DNA of 64,000 nt from Bacillus sp. FJAT-47783 (GCF_022808615.1 NZ_JAKZKS010000011.1:1-64000); one strand, 5' to 3'; positions 35,638 to 44,133 are shown, numbered from the stretch's first letter. Numbers and translations are program-made. Notes: a model not told the origin generated them from the letters alone.

Positions 35638-36369
35638 TCACGCCCCTGCTTTCCGAAAGCCTGCATCCAAAGCTTCTCTTTCTGTACAAAAGATTGCTTC
35701 CGGCTTCGTTTTTTCATACCATGGTGATGTTGGTAAATGGTAAATTTTCTCTCCATCTGAATTAATGTTTCCTTTAATTTTACAACTGTCCCCTATTTTA
35801 CTATTAGGTTCTGATTCTGTGAGATCGTCGTTAAACCCTACATCCTCTATAACATAGTTTTCTATGCTCCAAATACCGATTTCCTTTTGCTTTGCTTTTT
35901 TCTCGATACTGACAAATCGGTCAACATATTTTGTATTGGGCGGATATACATAGGCTACTCGTGCCAAGCCGTTTTCTAACAACATTTCATTAAACATTTG
36001 TCCGTTAATGTATACGTAAACGAGTAAACGACCATATTTATCACGTTCATTGACATCCAATTCTATCTCAACTTCTTTATTCGAAAGCATTTCTTTTGCG
36101 AATTGACTAGCTTCAGGGCCGAACGGCTGAACGGGTTTAGTTGGGTGTACGGTTTCCGGTGTGTCGATAAGTAATAAGCGAATCGTCTCTTCTTTACCAT
36201 TCACGATTATTTTCATTGTGTCGCCATCAACCACATCTACAATGGTGGCCGAGATTCGCTCGTGGGCTTCATACGCTTTTTCACTATTTGATGATGATTG
36301 ATCCATATCTGTCATTTGACATCCGACAATCATAAAGACGACAATAAGGTATACAAAGATTTTTAACAT
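35638..36369 (-). CDS. lipoprotein thermonuclease with C-terminal sunset-like domain
   Basis: Secreted staphylococcal-nuclease-type DNase/RNase anchored as a lipoprotein (243 residues). Signal peptide with lipobox IVGC, Cys17. The nuclease domain (about 40-170) keeps the Ca-binding Asp in VDGDTM, the catalytic Arg in IRLLLIDTPE with its Asp and Glu, and Arg in KYGRLLVY. A C-terminal module (about 193-240; KGNINSDGEKIYHLPTSPWY...FCTEREALDAGFRKA) is the extracellular sunset-type domain. AAGGAAG supports the start at 36369, discarding a 40-codon extension. B. subtilis has similar extracellular nucleases (YncB). Confidence 0.9.
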   Translation of the reverse strand: MLKIFVYLIVVFMIVGCQMTDMDQSSSNSEKAYEAHERISATIVDVVDGDTMKIIVNGKEETIRLLLIDTPETVHPTKPVQPFGPEASQFAKEMLSNKEVEIELDVNERDKYGRLLVYVYINGQMFNEMLLENGLARVAYVYPPNTKYVDRFVSIEKKAKQKEIGIWSIENYVIEDVGFNDDLTESEPNSKIGDSCKIKGNINSDGEKIYHLPTSPWYEKTKPEAIFCTEREALDAGFRKAGA

Positions 36370-36440
36370 GTAAGTCTTCCTTTCTATTTCATGCCTAATC
36401 GTGATGGTAGAGACTATTATTTTATAACGAATCGAAAGTA

Positions 36441-36562
36441 TCCGCAAGTTGGGGGCAAATTCGCTTAAGTTTGGATCATAATTCCGCAAATTATGAAAAT
36501 AGTCCGCAAGTCATGAAAGAAATCCGCAACTTCATAAAAAAAGGACGCAACCGCATGAGGGA
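36441..36562. repeat. six degenerate tandem repeats of about 20 bp
   Basis: Units begin at 36441, 36461, 36483, 36503, 36523 and 36543, giving steps of 20, 22, 20, 20 and 20 bp. The clearest is TCCGCAAGTCATGAAAGAAA. Each has a CCGCAA or CGCAA core and most a TGAAA core. No ORF or hairpin explains them. The same consensus recurs at 50870-51120. Confidence 0.8.
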
Positions 36563-36640
36563 CATCCTTACGCTTTTTTAGTTGAAAGCTTTCTTGAGGC
36601 TGAAAACTTTATCAAAATGATATAATTTCTAGCGTATTAA

Positions 36641-36679
36641 AAAATGAGAGCAGCCAACTTTTTCGGCTGCTCTCAATCT
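36641..36679. terminator. terminator of ykvY
   Basis: Perfect 11-bp stem TGAGAGCAGCC/GGCTGCTCTCA with flanking A-run and T-run, next to the ykvY stop. Confidence 0.9.
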
Positions 36680-36681
36680 TT

Positions 36682-37785
36682 TTATGAGATAATTTGTAAC
36701 GCTTTTGGAAACTTTGTTAAGGTTTCAGCACCATCTTTTGTAATGACCACGTCATCCTCGATGCGAACACCGCCAATATGCGGAACATAAATTCCTGGCT
36801 CGATCGTATAAACCATACCTTCTTTTAAGATATTATCGTTATCATCACTCATCGATGGATATTCGTGAACGTTAATGCCTAAACCGTGACCTAATCGATG
36901 AGGAAAGTACTCTCCATACCCTGCATTTGTGATGATCGAACGGGCAATTTTATCTAAATCACCGATTCGCACCCCTTCTCTACTTATATTTAATGCTTCA
37001 AGCTCCGCTTTTAAGACAACATCATATATTTCTTTTTGCTTATCCGATACTTCTTTGTAAACGACAGTTCTTGTAATATCTGAACAATAGCCGTTTAAAA
37101 CAACTCCTAAGTCAAAAAGGACAAAGTCTCCTTTTTGAAGCTTTCTTTCCCCCGGTATTCCGTGAGGGTTTCCAGCGTTTTCACCGAAGAGCACCATCGT
37201 TGAAAACGACATGTCACGAACACCTTTTTTCTTTAGTTCATATTCAATCGTTGCAAGGACTTCTAATTCCGTACACCCTTCTTTAAGGGCGGAAATCCCG
37301 ACTTCAACGCCATAATCAGCAAGCTTAGCCGCTTCTTTTAAAATTTCGATTTCCTCTTCGTCTTTAATCACACGCATTTCATTTAATTTTTGTTCAACAG
37401 ATTGAAACGCCGCATTTGGAAACAGCTGAGCAAGCTGCTCTCCTCGTGATATCGATAATAAATCTTTTTCTACACAAATCATGTTGGCATCTTCTACATT
37501 CCGCTTATGTAAAGAGACTTTTAATAAATCCCATGGATTTTCGTTATCAGCATATCCGATAATTTCCCCGTTAAAGTTCGTCGCTTTAAGTTGTGGAACT
37601 TCCATTTTAGGTAAAATAAAGATCGTTTCACCTTCCGGAAACACGAACAATCCCATTAATCGTTCATGTGGGTCTGTATCATAGCCTGTTAAATAAAAGA
37701 CATTTTCACGTGAATGGATAAACGCCACTTTTATTTTTTCTTCTGTTAACCAATTTTCCAAAATTTGTAAACGTTCTCTTTTCAT
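36682..37785 (-). CDS. ykvY: Xaa-Pro dipeptidase-like M24 peptidase (YkvY)
   Basis: Metallopeptidase of the pita-bread (M24B) fold, 367 residues, that removes residues preceding proline. The N-terminal creatinase-like domain spans about 1-130. The dinuclear metal ligands are present: Asp in LFDLGVVLNGYCSDITRTVVY (two Asp), His in HRLGHGLGINVHEYP, Glu in YTIEPGIY and Glu in VRIEDDVV. AAGGAAG precedes the ATG. The neighbourhood with zosA, stoA and ykvZ matches B. subtilis ykvY. Confidence 0.93.
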   Translation of the reverse strand: MKRERLQILENWLTEEKIKVAFIHSRENVFYLTGYDTDPHERLMGLFVFPEGETIFILPKMEVPQLKATNFNGEIIGYADNENPWDLLKVSLHKRNVEDANMICVEKDLLSISRGEQLAQLFPNAAFQSVEQKLNEMRVIKDEEEIEILKEAAKLADYGVEVGISALKEGCTELEVLATIEYELKKKGVRDMSFSTMVLFGENAGNPHGIPGERKLQKGDFVLFDLGVVLNGYCSDITRTVVYKEVSDKQKEIYDVVLKAELEALNISREGVRIGDLDKIARSIITNAGYGEYFPHRLGHGLGINVHEYPSMSDDNDNILKEGMVYTIEPGIYVPHIGGVRIEDDVVITKDGAETLTKFPKALQIIS

Positions 37786-37961
37786 CGTTAACTTCCTTTC
37801 TTCCTATTAAGCAATCATTTCAAAATCCATTGTATCAAATAATTCCGCTTATGACAGTGATATTGTTTTTCTACTTTGGCTTAACGATGTTTCTGCATAC
37901 GTTCTTGTTCATTACAAACAAAATGAAGTGACAAATGCCGCTTGATCACATAAATAACTTA

Positions 37962-37984
37962 CGTAACATTAAGTTTATGTTACG
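37962..37984. promoter_or_regulatory. inverted repeat, possible operator
   Basis: Perfect 8-bp arms CGTAACAT and ATGTTACG separated by 7 bp. It lies about 38 bp upstream of a TATAAT that could drive the gene at 38079, a position suited to an activator or repressor. The cognate regulator is unknown. The rest of 37786-38020 holds nothing I recognise. Confidence 0.45.
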
Positions 37985-38022
37985 ATTTAACTAATATCGG
38001 TGAGTAAACCATCGTTTTTTAG

Positions 38023-38028
38023 TATAAT
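38023..38028 (+). promoter_or_regulatory. -10 element for the 67-aa membrane gene
   Basis: TATAAT 50 bp before the start at 38079. The -35 is weak. Confidence 0.45.
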
Positions 38029-38078
38029 ATATGGATAATTATAGTCCTCTTTTTTTGTTCTCATAAGGAGTGTATATT

Positions 38079-38282
38079 GTGACCGAGTTTTTAAAAAAAC
38101 ACATTGTGATGATTTTATGTATTTTAGCATTTATATCTCCTATTATTGGTAATTTGGCCATTGATTTATTTTACTATAGCTCCCTTATTGGTTGGATCAT
38201 TGGATTTGTACTCATTGTATGTTCATATATCATTGTGACGAAAAGTCCGGATGATTCTGAAGGAGATCAACACGTTTCTTAA
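38079..38282 (+). CDS. small two-helix membrane protein
   Basis: A 67-residue protein with two membrane spans (about 10-30 and 36-55) and an acidic tail KSPDDSEGDQHVS. AAGGAG is 8 bp before the GTG at 38079; a GTG nine bases earlier overlaps the ribosome site and is rejected. The family is not recognised. The convergent zosA gene shares its terminator. Confidence 0.7.
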   Translation: MTEFLKKHIVMILCILAFISPIIGNLAIDLFYYSSLIGWIIGFVLIVCSYIIVTKSPDDSEGDQHVS

Positions 38283-38298
38283 TACCGCATTGCCAATA

Positions 38299-38348
38299 AA
38301 ACGGTGAGTCTTACTCATAGGAGTGACTCACCGTTTTTTGTTCCTTCG
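38299..38348. terminator. bidirectional terminator
   Basis: Perfect 12-bp stem AAACGGTGAGTC/GACTCACCGTTT between convergent genes, T-run on both strands. Confidence 0.92.
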
Positions 38349-38352
38349 TTTT

Positions 38353-40281
38353 TTACGATTTTAATAGTCGTAAACCGTTTAAAATAACTAATATTGTACT
38401 TCCTTCATGACCGATCACACCGTATGGCAAATCGATAATTTGCAAAAAGTTTGAGCAAATAAGAACGGCGATAACCGCTAAAGAAAAAATGATATTTTGC
38501 TTAATGATTCGGTTCATTTTTTTAGATAGTTTAATCGCATTCATCACTTTTGACATATCATTTTTCATTAATACGATTTCGGCGGTTTCTAATGCCGCAT
38601 CGGTTCCTTCCCCCATCGCAATGCCGATGTTTGCTGTCGCTAAGGCTGGAGCATCGTTAATACCGTCTCCAATCATGGCAACGATACCGTAATCCTTTTT
38701 AAGCTGCTTCACTCGTTCCACTTTATCTTCTGGCAAACATTCACTATGAAATTCATCAATCCCTGCTTCACGGGCAATCGCCTTCGCCGTTGTTTCACTA
38801 TCCCCTGTTAACATGACTGTATGAATTCCTTCTTTTTGAAGTTCATCTATCGCTTCAATGATTTCCTCTCTTAATACATCTTTTAACGCAAAAATGGCAA
38901 CGATTCCTTTTTCATCACGGACATAAACAATCGTTTTTCCTTCTTCTGCATACCTTTTCGATACATGATCTTGAAACGTAACAGCATCTTCTCTACCAAC
39001 GAAATCTGCTTTTCCTATTTTCCACATTTGACCTTTCCACTCCGCCGAAACACCAAACCCAGAGTGTTCTGTTACACTAATCCATTCATTTTCTCTTTTA
39101 ATTTCATCTTGTCCAGTATAGTCAACAATCGCTTTCGCCAGCGGATGGTTTGACTGCTTCTCAATAAGATATACAGCTTCTAAGACGAGTTGTTTATCCG
39201 CACCTTCGCGAATAATAAAATCCGTCACAACCGGTTCACCTTTCGTCAACGTACCCGTTTTATCAAAACCAATCACTTTTACTTTACTTAATCGTTCTAA
39301 ATGAACTCCTCCTTTAAAAAGGAGACCATTCCGTGCTCCATTCGAGATGGCTGAAAGTGTTGCCGGCATAATCGATGCTACAAGTGCACAAGGGGAGGCA
39401 ACTACCATAAACACCATCGCACGGTAAAACGTTTCTTCCCACGTCCATCCTAGTACAAAATGCGGGATAACCATTAATAACAGAACGGCAATCATAACAC
39501 CATTTACGTATGTGCTTTCGAACTTCTCGATAAATTGTTGAGAAGGAGATTTTTCAGATTGTGCTAATTGGACAAGTTCTAAAATTTTTTGAAACAAAGA
39601 TTCCGTATTTTCTTTTGTCACTTCAACCGTAATCGAGCCATTCACATTCACAGTTCCGGCAAAAACTTCTTCATTAACATTTTTTTCTACAGGAACAGCC
39701 TCCCCTGTGATGGCGGATTCGTCTACACTTGTTCTCCCTTGAATCACAACTCCGTCAGCTGGAATTCGTTCACCTGGCTTAACGATAATGGGATCACCTT
39801 TTACTAACTCGGACACATGCACAATTTTTTCTTCTCCATTTGCAATGAGCGTTGCCGTTTCTGGCTGTAATTCCATTAAGCTTGAAAGTTCTCGCTGACT
39901 TTTGTTCGATGTATACGTTTCTAAAGCACCGCTTAATGCAAATATAAAAATTAAGATGGCCCCTTCTGCCCAATAGCCAATAATGGCAGAACCGATCGCA
40001 GCGAAAACCATTAACAGCTCAACATTTAATTTTTTATTTTCAATCGTTTCTTCAATTCCTTCTTTTGCTTTCGCAAATCCACCAATGACAAATGCTGCTA
40101 AATAAAGAGAAACCGATGCTGGTTCCACTCCATTTAAATGAAACAACCAAGCTGCAATAATCAAAATACCTGATGTAATCGCAGCGATTAATTCCCCGTG
40201 TTCTTTGAAAAACGGTTTCTCCTTTTCTTCATTCGTTCCCGTTATTTTCTCATTCATTTTTACTTTCATATTCGTCTCCAT
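38353..40281 (-). CDS. zosA: P1B-type metal-transporting ATPase ZosA
   Basis: Heavy-metal ATPase of 642 residues. In B. subtilis ZosA imports zinc and is under PerR control. The transmembrane motif is SPCALV (near 300) rather than CPC-plus-His. The phosphorylation site is DKTGTLTKG (near 345), with the TGES-equivalent ITGEAVP near 200 and GDGINDAPAL near 545. There is no N-terminal CxxC metal domain; instead a charged stretch precedes the first helix. GAGAGGTG precedes the ATG. Fur/PerR-like boxes upstream and the adjacent stoA-ykvU agree with the B. subtilis arrangement. Confidence 0.93.
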   Translation of the reverse strand: METNMKVKMNEKITGTNEEKEKPFFKEHGELIAAITSGILIIAAWLFHLNGVEPASVSLYLAAFVIGGFAKAKEGIEETIENKKLNVELLMVFAAIGSAIIGYWAEGAILIFIFALSGALETYTSNKSQRELSSLMELQPETATLIANGEEKIVHVSELVKGDPIIVKPGERIPADGVVIQGRTSVDESAITGEAVPVEKNVNEEVFAGTVNVNGSITVEVTKENTESLFQKILELVQLAQSEKSPSQQFIEKFESTYVNGVMIAVLLLMVIPHFVLGWTWEETFYRAMVFMVVASPCALVASIMPATLSAISNGARNGLLFKGGVHLERLSKVKVIGFDKTGTLTKGEPVVTDFIIREGADKQLVLEAVYLIEKQSNHPLAKAIVDYTGQDEIKRENEWISVTEHSGFGVSAEWKGQMWKIGKADFVGREDAVTFQDHVSKRYAEEGKTIVYVRDEKGIVAIFALKDVLREEIIEAIDELQKEGIHTVMLTGDSETTAKAIAREAGIDEFHSECLPEDKVERVKQLKKDYGIVAMIGDGINDAPALATANIGIAMGEGTDAALETAEIVLMKNDMSKVMNAIKLSKKMNRIIKQNIIFSLAVIAVLICSNFLQIIDLPYGVIGHEGSTILVILNGLRLLKS

Positions 40282-40404
40282 CTTCTCACCTCTCCTAATT
40301 TGAAAATCAAAATCATCTTCATTCCCCTACTAAACATTGAAAGCTGCCATAGAGGCAGCGTTACATCCTTACACATTCATCGTTGTTATCTCTATTCTAT
40401 ATCT

Positions 40405-40410
40405 ATTATA
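40405..40410 (-). promoter_or_regulatory. -10 of zosA promoter
   Basis: TATAAT on the minus strand, about 125 bp upstream of zosA, implying a leader with a GCTGCC/GGCAGC hairpin (40343-40359). The -35 is poor and the PerR-like boxes begin about 30 bp upstream of the -10. Confidence 0.5.
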
Positions 40411-40440
40411 CATAAAGTGTAAAACTTTTTAAACAGATAT

Positions 40441-40485
40441 TTATAATTATTTTAAATTAATAATCATTATTAATAACTGTTATCA
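40441..40485. promoter_or_regulatory. cluster of three Fur/PerR-like boxes
   Basis: Three adjacent 7-1-7 type sites: TTATAATTATTTTAA (40441-40455, one mismatch to the PerR box TTATAATnATTATAA), ATTAATAATCATTATTAAT (40456-40474, a perfect 9-1-9 palindrome) and TAATAACTGTTATCA (40471-40485, one mismatch between arms). They lie upstream of the zosA promoter. PerR control of zosA is known in B. subtilis; Fur cannot be excluded here. Confidence 0.7.
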
Positions 40486-40499
40486 TTCTCATTTACCGT

Positions 40500-40660
40500 A
40501 GCAAACCGAACATAAGCGAGAACTTCGCGAAAGCGGCGTACAAACTGTACCATTTCAGTAGGAGATAAAGAAAACTCGGGCGACGTTTCAGTCGATGTTG
40601 ACTGATTGTACGGACGAAATGGGAAGTTTACTAGCCACTAACGCCCGGAGCTAGTCGCAA
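40500..40660. ncRNA. GC-richer multi-hairpin block, possible structured RNA or repeat
   Basis: No ORF. Consecutive short hairpins are visible: GTACA/TGTAC (40538-40550), CAGTC/GACTG (40589-40604) and ACTAGC/GCTAGT (40630-40655). The base composition is higher in G+C than the AT-rich sequence on both sides. The end motif GGAGCTAG recurs at about 2213. It may be a dispersed repeat or an RNA. The rest of 40661-40850 contains one terminator and nothing else seen. Confidence 0.4.
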
Positions 40661-40710
40661 AAAACTACGAACAAAATTGTCCAAAAATCGTGAATTTTAT
40701 AACTTCCTAT

Positions 40711-40739
40711 ACAAAAAAGACAGGAACAAAATGTCCCTG
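40711..40739 (-). terminator. minus-strand terminator
   Basis: On the minus strand CAGGGACA pairs with TGTTCCTG, then a run of T. It would stop read-through from stoA before the zosA control region. Confidence 0.65.
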
Positions 40740-40863
40740 CCATATGTAAAGAAGTATTTACACCTAAATACGTTGAATAAGATAGTATGAGATTTGGTTT
40801 TTTTCTACATGAATGATCTTCCATTCACGATTATGCCAATTAAATTGAAGGAGGTGGTGTTTA

Positions 40864-41013
40864 TTGGCCATCTTGATTGTATGCCGAACATGCAATGGAA
40901 CTGGAAAAATCAAAAAAGTCCCTCTTCTCCCCTTTTACACGCCATGTCCAGCCTGTAACGGTACGGGAAGGCAGTCGATTCAAACATATCGAGATGAAGA
41001 ACAAAATCGCTAA
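40864..41013 (+). CDS. 49-aa stand-alone DnaJ-type zinc-finger protein
   Basis: A 49-residue protein with two CxxCxGxG motifs, CRTCNGTG (residues 7-14) and CPACNGTG (28-35), the zinc-binding repeats of the DnaJ cysteine-rich domain, but without J-domain or substrate domain. The start is TTG (40864-40866), 6 bp after AAGGAGGTGG. The stop codon lies in the loop of the terminator at 40999-41026. It could act in thiol or protein quality control, near stoA, but this is inference. Confidence 0.78.
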   Translation: MAILIVCRTCNGTGKIKKVPLLPFYTPCPACNGTGRQSIQTYRDEEQNR

Positions 41014-41026
41014 TGCGATTTTGTTC
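40999..41026. terminator. terminator containing the stop codon of the zinc-finger gene
   Basis: Perfect 12-bp stem GAACAAAATCGC/GCGATTTTGTTC with loop TAAT, in which TAA is the stop codon. A second hairpin AAATCGGC/GCCGATTT follows at 41049-41069. They may also serve the convergent stoA gene. Confidence 0.78.
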
Positions 41027-41131
41027 AGAGGCAAGAAGTTAGAGGTCAAAATCGGCGAAAAGCCGATTTCAATGTCGATAAGCATTTCCTAAAACCAAAA
41101 AGAACAAATATAAATTCTTGTGTATAATCAA

Positions 41132-41653
41132 TTATGAACGACTTTCCGTTATCGTAAGGAGCTGCTCTTTCGTTACCGGACCAACTATTTTTTCTTTAAT
41201 GACACCATCTTCATCGATCACATATGTTGTTGGAATAACGACAATACGATAAAGCTTCTGAGCGACATCGTTCATATCATACAAGATAGGATACGTTAAG
41301 TTAGATTGTTTCACAAAGGAATGAACAGCTTCTTTTCCACTTTCTTCCCCTGTTAAATTAACACCAATAGTCACAATAGATTTGTCTTCGGTCGTTTTCG
41401 CAAATGCCTGAATATCTGGAAGCTCCTCTTGACATGGCGGACACCACGATGTCCAAAAATTTAATACGACCTTTTTCCCTCTTAATGAAGAAAGTTTAAT
41501 CGTTTCTCCATCAACCGATGTTAACGTAAAGTCAGGGGCCATCATCCCTTTTTCTGGAGACTCTTCGGCACTGCTTTCCTCTTGTTGTATGTTAAACATC
41601 CCTAAGACGACAATCATTATGAAAAATCCAACAACGCCCCATTTTCTAAACAT
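41132..41653 (-). CDS. stoA: thiol-disulfide oxidoreductase StoA
   Basis: Membrane-anchored thioredoxin-like reductase of 173 residues that in B. subtilis keeps a spore-cortex PBP reduced. A single N-terminal membrane helix (about 6-22) is followed by the TlpA/ResA fold with active site WCPPC (near 68-72) and the cis-Pro loop VVIPTTYVID (near 140). It lacks haem-binding features. It is 17 bp after ykvU on the same strand and next to zosA, the B. subtilis ykvU-stoA-zosA order; StoA is preferred to ResA for that reason. Confidence 0.9.
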   Translation of the reverse strand: MFRKWGVVGFFIMIVVLGMFNIQQEESSAEESPEKGMMAPDFTLTSVDGETIKLSSLRGKKVVLNFWTSWCPPCQEELPDIQAFAKTTEDKSIVTIGVNLTGEESGKEAVHSFVKQSNLTYPILYDMNDVAQKLYRIVVIPTTYVIDEDGVIKEKIVGPVTKEQLLTITESRS

Positions 41654-41670
41654 CCTCCGTCACCACCTTT

Positions 41671-42999
41671 TTATCCTGTCATCTGCTTTCGTGTAAGCGT
41701 AAAATACGTGACGCCGATCTTTTGACAAATCGTTATATAATGCAGCAAAAACTGTAACACGCCTCCTGCATTTAAACCGATGATCACACCAGACATTTGC
41801 CATTCATGCATCGATCCTAAAATGTAAATGATTGAAAAGGCGACGATGTGTGACCATATCGTATGAAACAAAGCATCTTTAATTAAATTTAACCCAATTA
41901 AATACGCTTGTAGCGGGATGATTAAAAAGTGAAAGAAAAAATACGGCCATAACATTTTTAAATAGTAGCTCGCTGAAGACATATGAAAAAATAGCTTTGT
42001 TAACGAATCACCGAATGAAAAAATAATCATCACCGCTGGAATTCCATATAAAAACGTAATCAGCATCGATTGTTGTAAAAGCTTCTTTAATAAAGCAAAA
42101 TCCCGATTAGCATATGCTTCAGATACAGACGGTATTAACACTATTAAAAGAGAATGTGCAATAAAGGCTGGAAAAAAACCAATGGTCATCGCCACACCTG
42201 ATAATAAACCAAATTGTTCAACCGCCGCTGTTTGCGATAAACCAGCATTAACAAGAGCCATTTTAATTAAAAAAGGCTGGATGGCATGTGTTAGTGAATG
42301 GAAGATGCGAAGAACGGTAGTTGGTACTGAAACATGAAAAAGACGTTGCCTTATTTCTTTCGTACTTATCTCATTTTTCGCTACACTCACTAATTCTTTC
42401 GTTTGAAGCACATACGTACTTAATAAATAAATGACAACAATAGCTTCGCTGCCAATAAATGCACTAATTGCCGCTAATAAGGCTAATTCATGATGAAATT
42501 CAAAAACTTGAAACAATAATACGAGTAACCCTAATTGCACAAACTTACGAAATCCGTTCGAAAAAGCGATTTTCCCCATTTGATGCGTTCCCATAAAAAA
42601 ACCACGGGCAATGGATGAAAAAGAAATCATCGGAATGAGGATGAGAAAAAGCCAAAGGATGACTGGATGATAATGCTGAAAAAAGGGCATTCTCGGTAGT
42701 AATAAAAACGTTAATAACGAAAACAATAATGTTATCCATATGGCAAGCTGAAACGCATTTTTCAACATGGGCCAATGGTGCTTCTTCTCACGTTCTGCTA
42801 CATATTTTGAGATGGAAATGGGCAATTCAAAACTCGCTAACACGACGATAAAAAACATAACTGGGAGAATGGACATATAATGCCCCATCCCCTCTTCCCC
42901 TAATTCACGAGCAAGAATCATGTTAATGACAAACTCAAAGCATTCCCCAATAAACGCCGCAATAATTAAAAAAAGTGTACCAGTAAGAAATGTTTTCAT
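41671..42999 (-). CDS. ykvU: MATE/PST-type membrane protein YkvU
   Basis: Polytopic membrane protein of 442 residues in the MVF/PST flippase superfamily, related to SpoVB. About 12-14 helices are visible. Conserved marks are FGECFEFVINMILARELGEEGMGHYMSILP at the start (as GECFEFVINMILA...) and ARGFFMGTHQMGKIAFSNGFRKFVQLG in the middle. B. subtilis YkvU is a sporulation membrane protein encoded with stoA. GAGGGTG precedes the ATG at 42999. It is likely involved in cortex precursor export, inferred from its relatives. Confidence 0.88.
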   Translation of the reverse strand: MKTFLTGTLFLIIAAFIGECFEFVINMILARELGEEGMGHYMSILPVMFFIVVLASFELPISISKYVAEREKKHHWPMLKNAFQLAIWITLLFSLLTFLLLPRMPFFQHYHPVILWLFLILIPMISFSSIARGFFMGTHQMGKIAFSNGFRKFVQLGLLVLLFQVFEFHHELALLAAISAFIGSEAIVVIYLLSTYVLQTKELVSVAKNEISTKEIRQRLFHVSVPTTVLRIFHSLTHAIQPFLIKMALVNAGLSQTAAVEQFGLLSGVAMTIGFFPAFIAHSLLIVLIPSVSEAYANRDFALLKKLLQQSMLITFLYGIPAVMIIFSFGDSLTKLFFHMSSASYYLKMLWPYFFFHFLIIPLQAYLIGLNLIKDALFHTIWSHIVAFSIIYILGSMHEWQMSGVIIGLNAGGVLQFLLHYITICQKIGVTYFTLTRKQMTG

Positions 43000-43071
43000 G
43001 TTTTTCACCCTCATCTTCTCTCTATACAAGAATATGAGACAAGTTGTAAAACATGACAATCAAGACGATTT

Positions 43072-44133
43072 TTACTCAACAACACCTGTTTCAATCACCT
43101 TAACATTTGCTTTTACCTCTAATTTTGTTTGAAAAAAAGGGTTTTCCTGTTTGAATTTCTTTCGCGATCGGCTTTTAATAAAATCGCCAAAACCTACCGG
43201 ATCCACTTGTAAAGATTGAAATAATGTTATTAACTCTTGGCCGTTTTCTTCGATTTCTTTTTCAAATGTTTTCTCAATTTTGTTTAGATCTTTTTTAGAA
43301 ACTTTCGCCTTTGAATATTCACGAACATGACCTTTAACCGTTAATTCAACTGTGATTTTCGGCTCATCCTTATCGGAATAGATCATTTTTCGATTCGACT
43401 TAATACTTTGTAAGGAAGCAACGGTTCCATCTTCAAGTTTTAATGAGTAAGTTCCTTTTACATATTGATCGACGAACATTTTAAAAATAGGCAATTTCTT
43501 ATTCGGAATTTCACCCACCATTTTGTCATTTTGAAAGAGAGCGAGTCCTTGAATTTTAATATTTTCATTCCCATTCTGTTCGATAATCGGCATAAAAGGA
43601 TCTTTTCCATCTGTATATAAGGAATATAAATATAAGTGCAAGTTGTTCTCTGGTAGATCTCGCAACTGCATATTTTGTCTAATCATTTTCGTTAAATACG
43701 CTGCATTCCCTTGTTGTCCGTAATCAGCTTGAAGCAATTTATTCACATTATTTTTACTAACCGCTAAAATGACCCTCGATCCAACGCTTGCGTCTCGCTC
43801 AATCGAATCAATTAACGGTTGAACCCCTTCCTTTGCGATGTCGATATGATATAAGACGAGCTGTAATTTTCCGTACACGAGTGGATCGGCTGATTCTTTT
43901 TGCATCTTAGACATAATATCTCGACTTAAATCCCCTTCTACGGTCATCATTTTATTTTCAATCGGTTGATCTTTTTTGTACTGTGGCACAACAACAGTAC
44001 CGAGAATTTCCTCGCCCTCTCCTTTATCATATCCGAGAATAGTAATTAAACTTATTTCATCTAAAACTTCCTTTTCAATACAGCCCGTTAATGTGATGAG
44101 AACAAGCAGGACGAACAAACTTTTTTTAACCAT
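43072..44133 (-). CDS. Ger(x)C germinant-receptor lipoprotein (C subunit)
   Basis: 353-residue lipoprotein subunit of a spore germinant receptor. The signal peptide ends in the lipobox LTGC (Cys18). The family features are LITILGYDKGEGEE after the signal, a central LALFQNDKMVGEIPNK, and the C-terminal WQKxNP-like segment where AB-type SLQVDPVGFGDFIKSRSRKKFKQENP closes the GerAC domain. AGGAGACAGG precedes the ATG. It is the last gene of a gerA-gerB-gerC operon and overlaps the GerB gene by 8 bp. Confidence 0.93.
   Translation of the reverse strand: MVKKSLFVLLVLITLTGCIEKEVLDEISLITILGYDKGEGEEILGTVVVPQYKKDQPIENKMMTVEGDLSRDIMSKMQKESADPLVYGKLQLVLYHIDIAKEGVQPLIDSIERDASVGSRVILAVSKNNVNKLLQADYGQQGNAAYLTKMIRQNMQLRDLPENNLHLYLYSLYTDGKDPFMPIIEQNGNENIKIQGLALFQNDKMVGEIPNKKLPIFKMFVDQYVKGTYSLKLEDGTVASLQSIKSNRKMIYSDKDEPKITVELTVKGHVREYSKAKVSKKDLNKIEKTFEKEIEENGQELITLFQSLQVDPVGFGDFIKSRSRKKFKQENPFFQTKLEVKANVKVIETGVVE

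Noticed and set aside
36441-36562. CRISPR-like direct repeats
   Set aside because: The 20-bp period leaves no room for spacers, the units are degenerate, and no cas genes are near.
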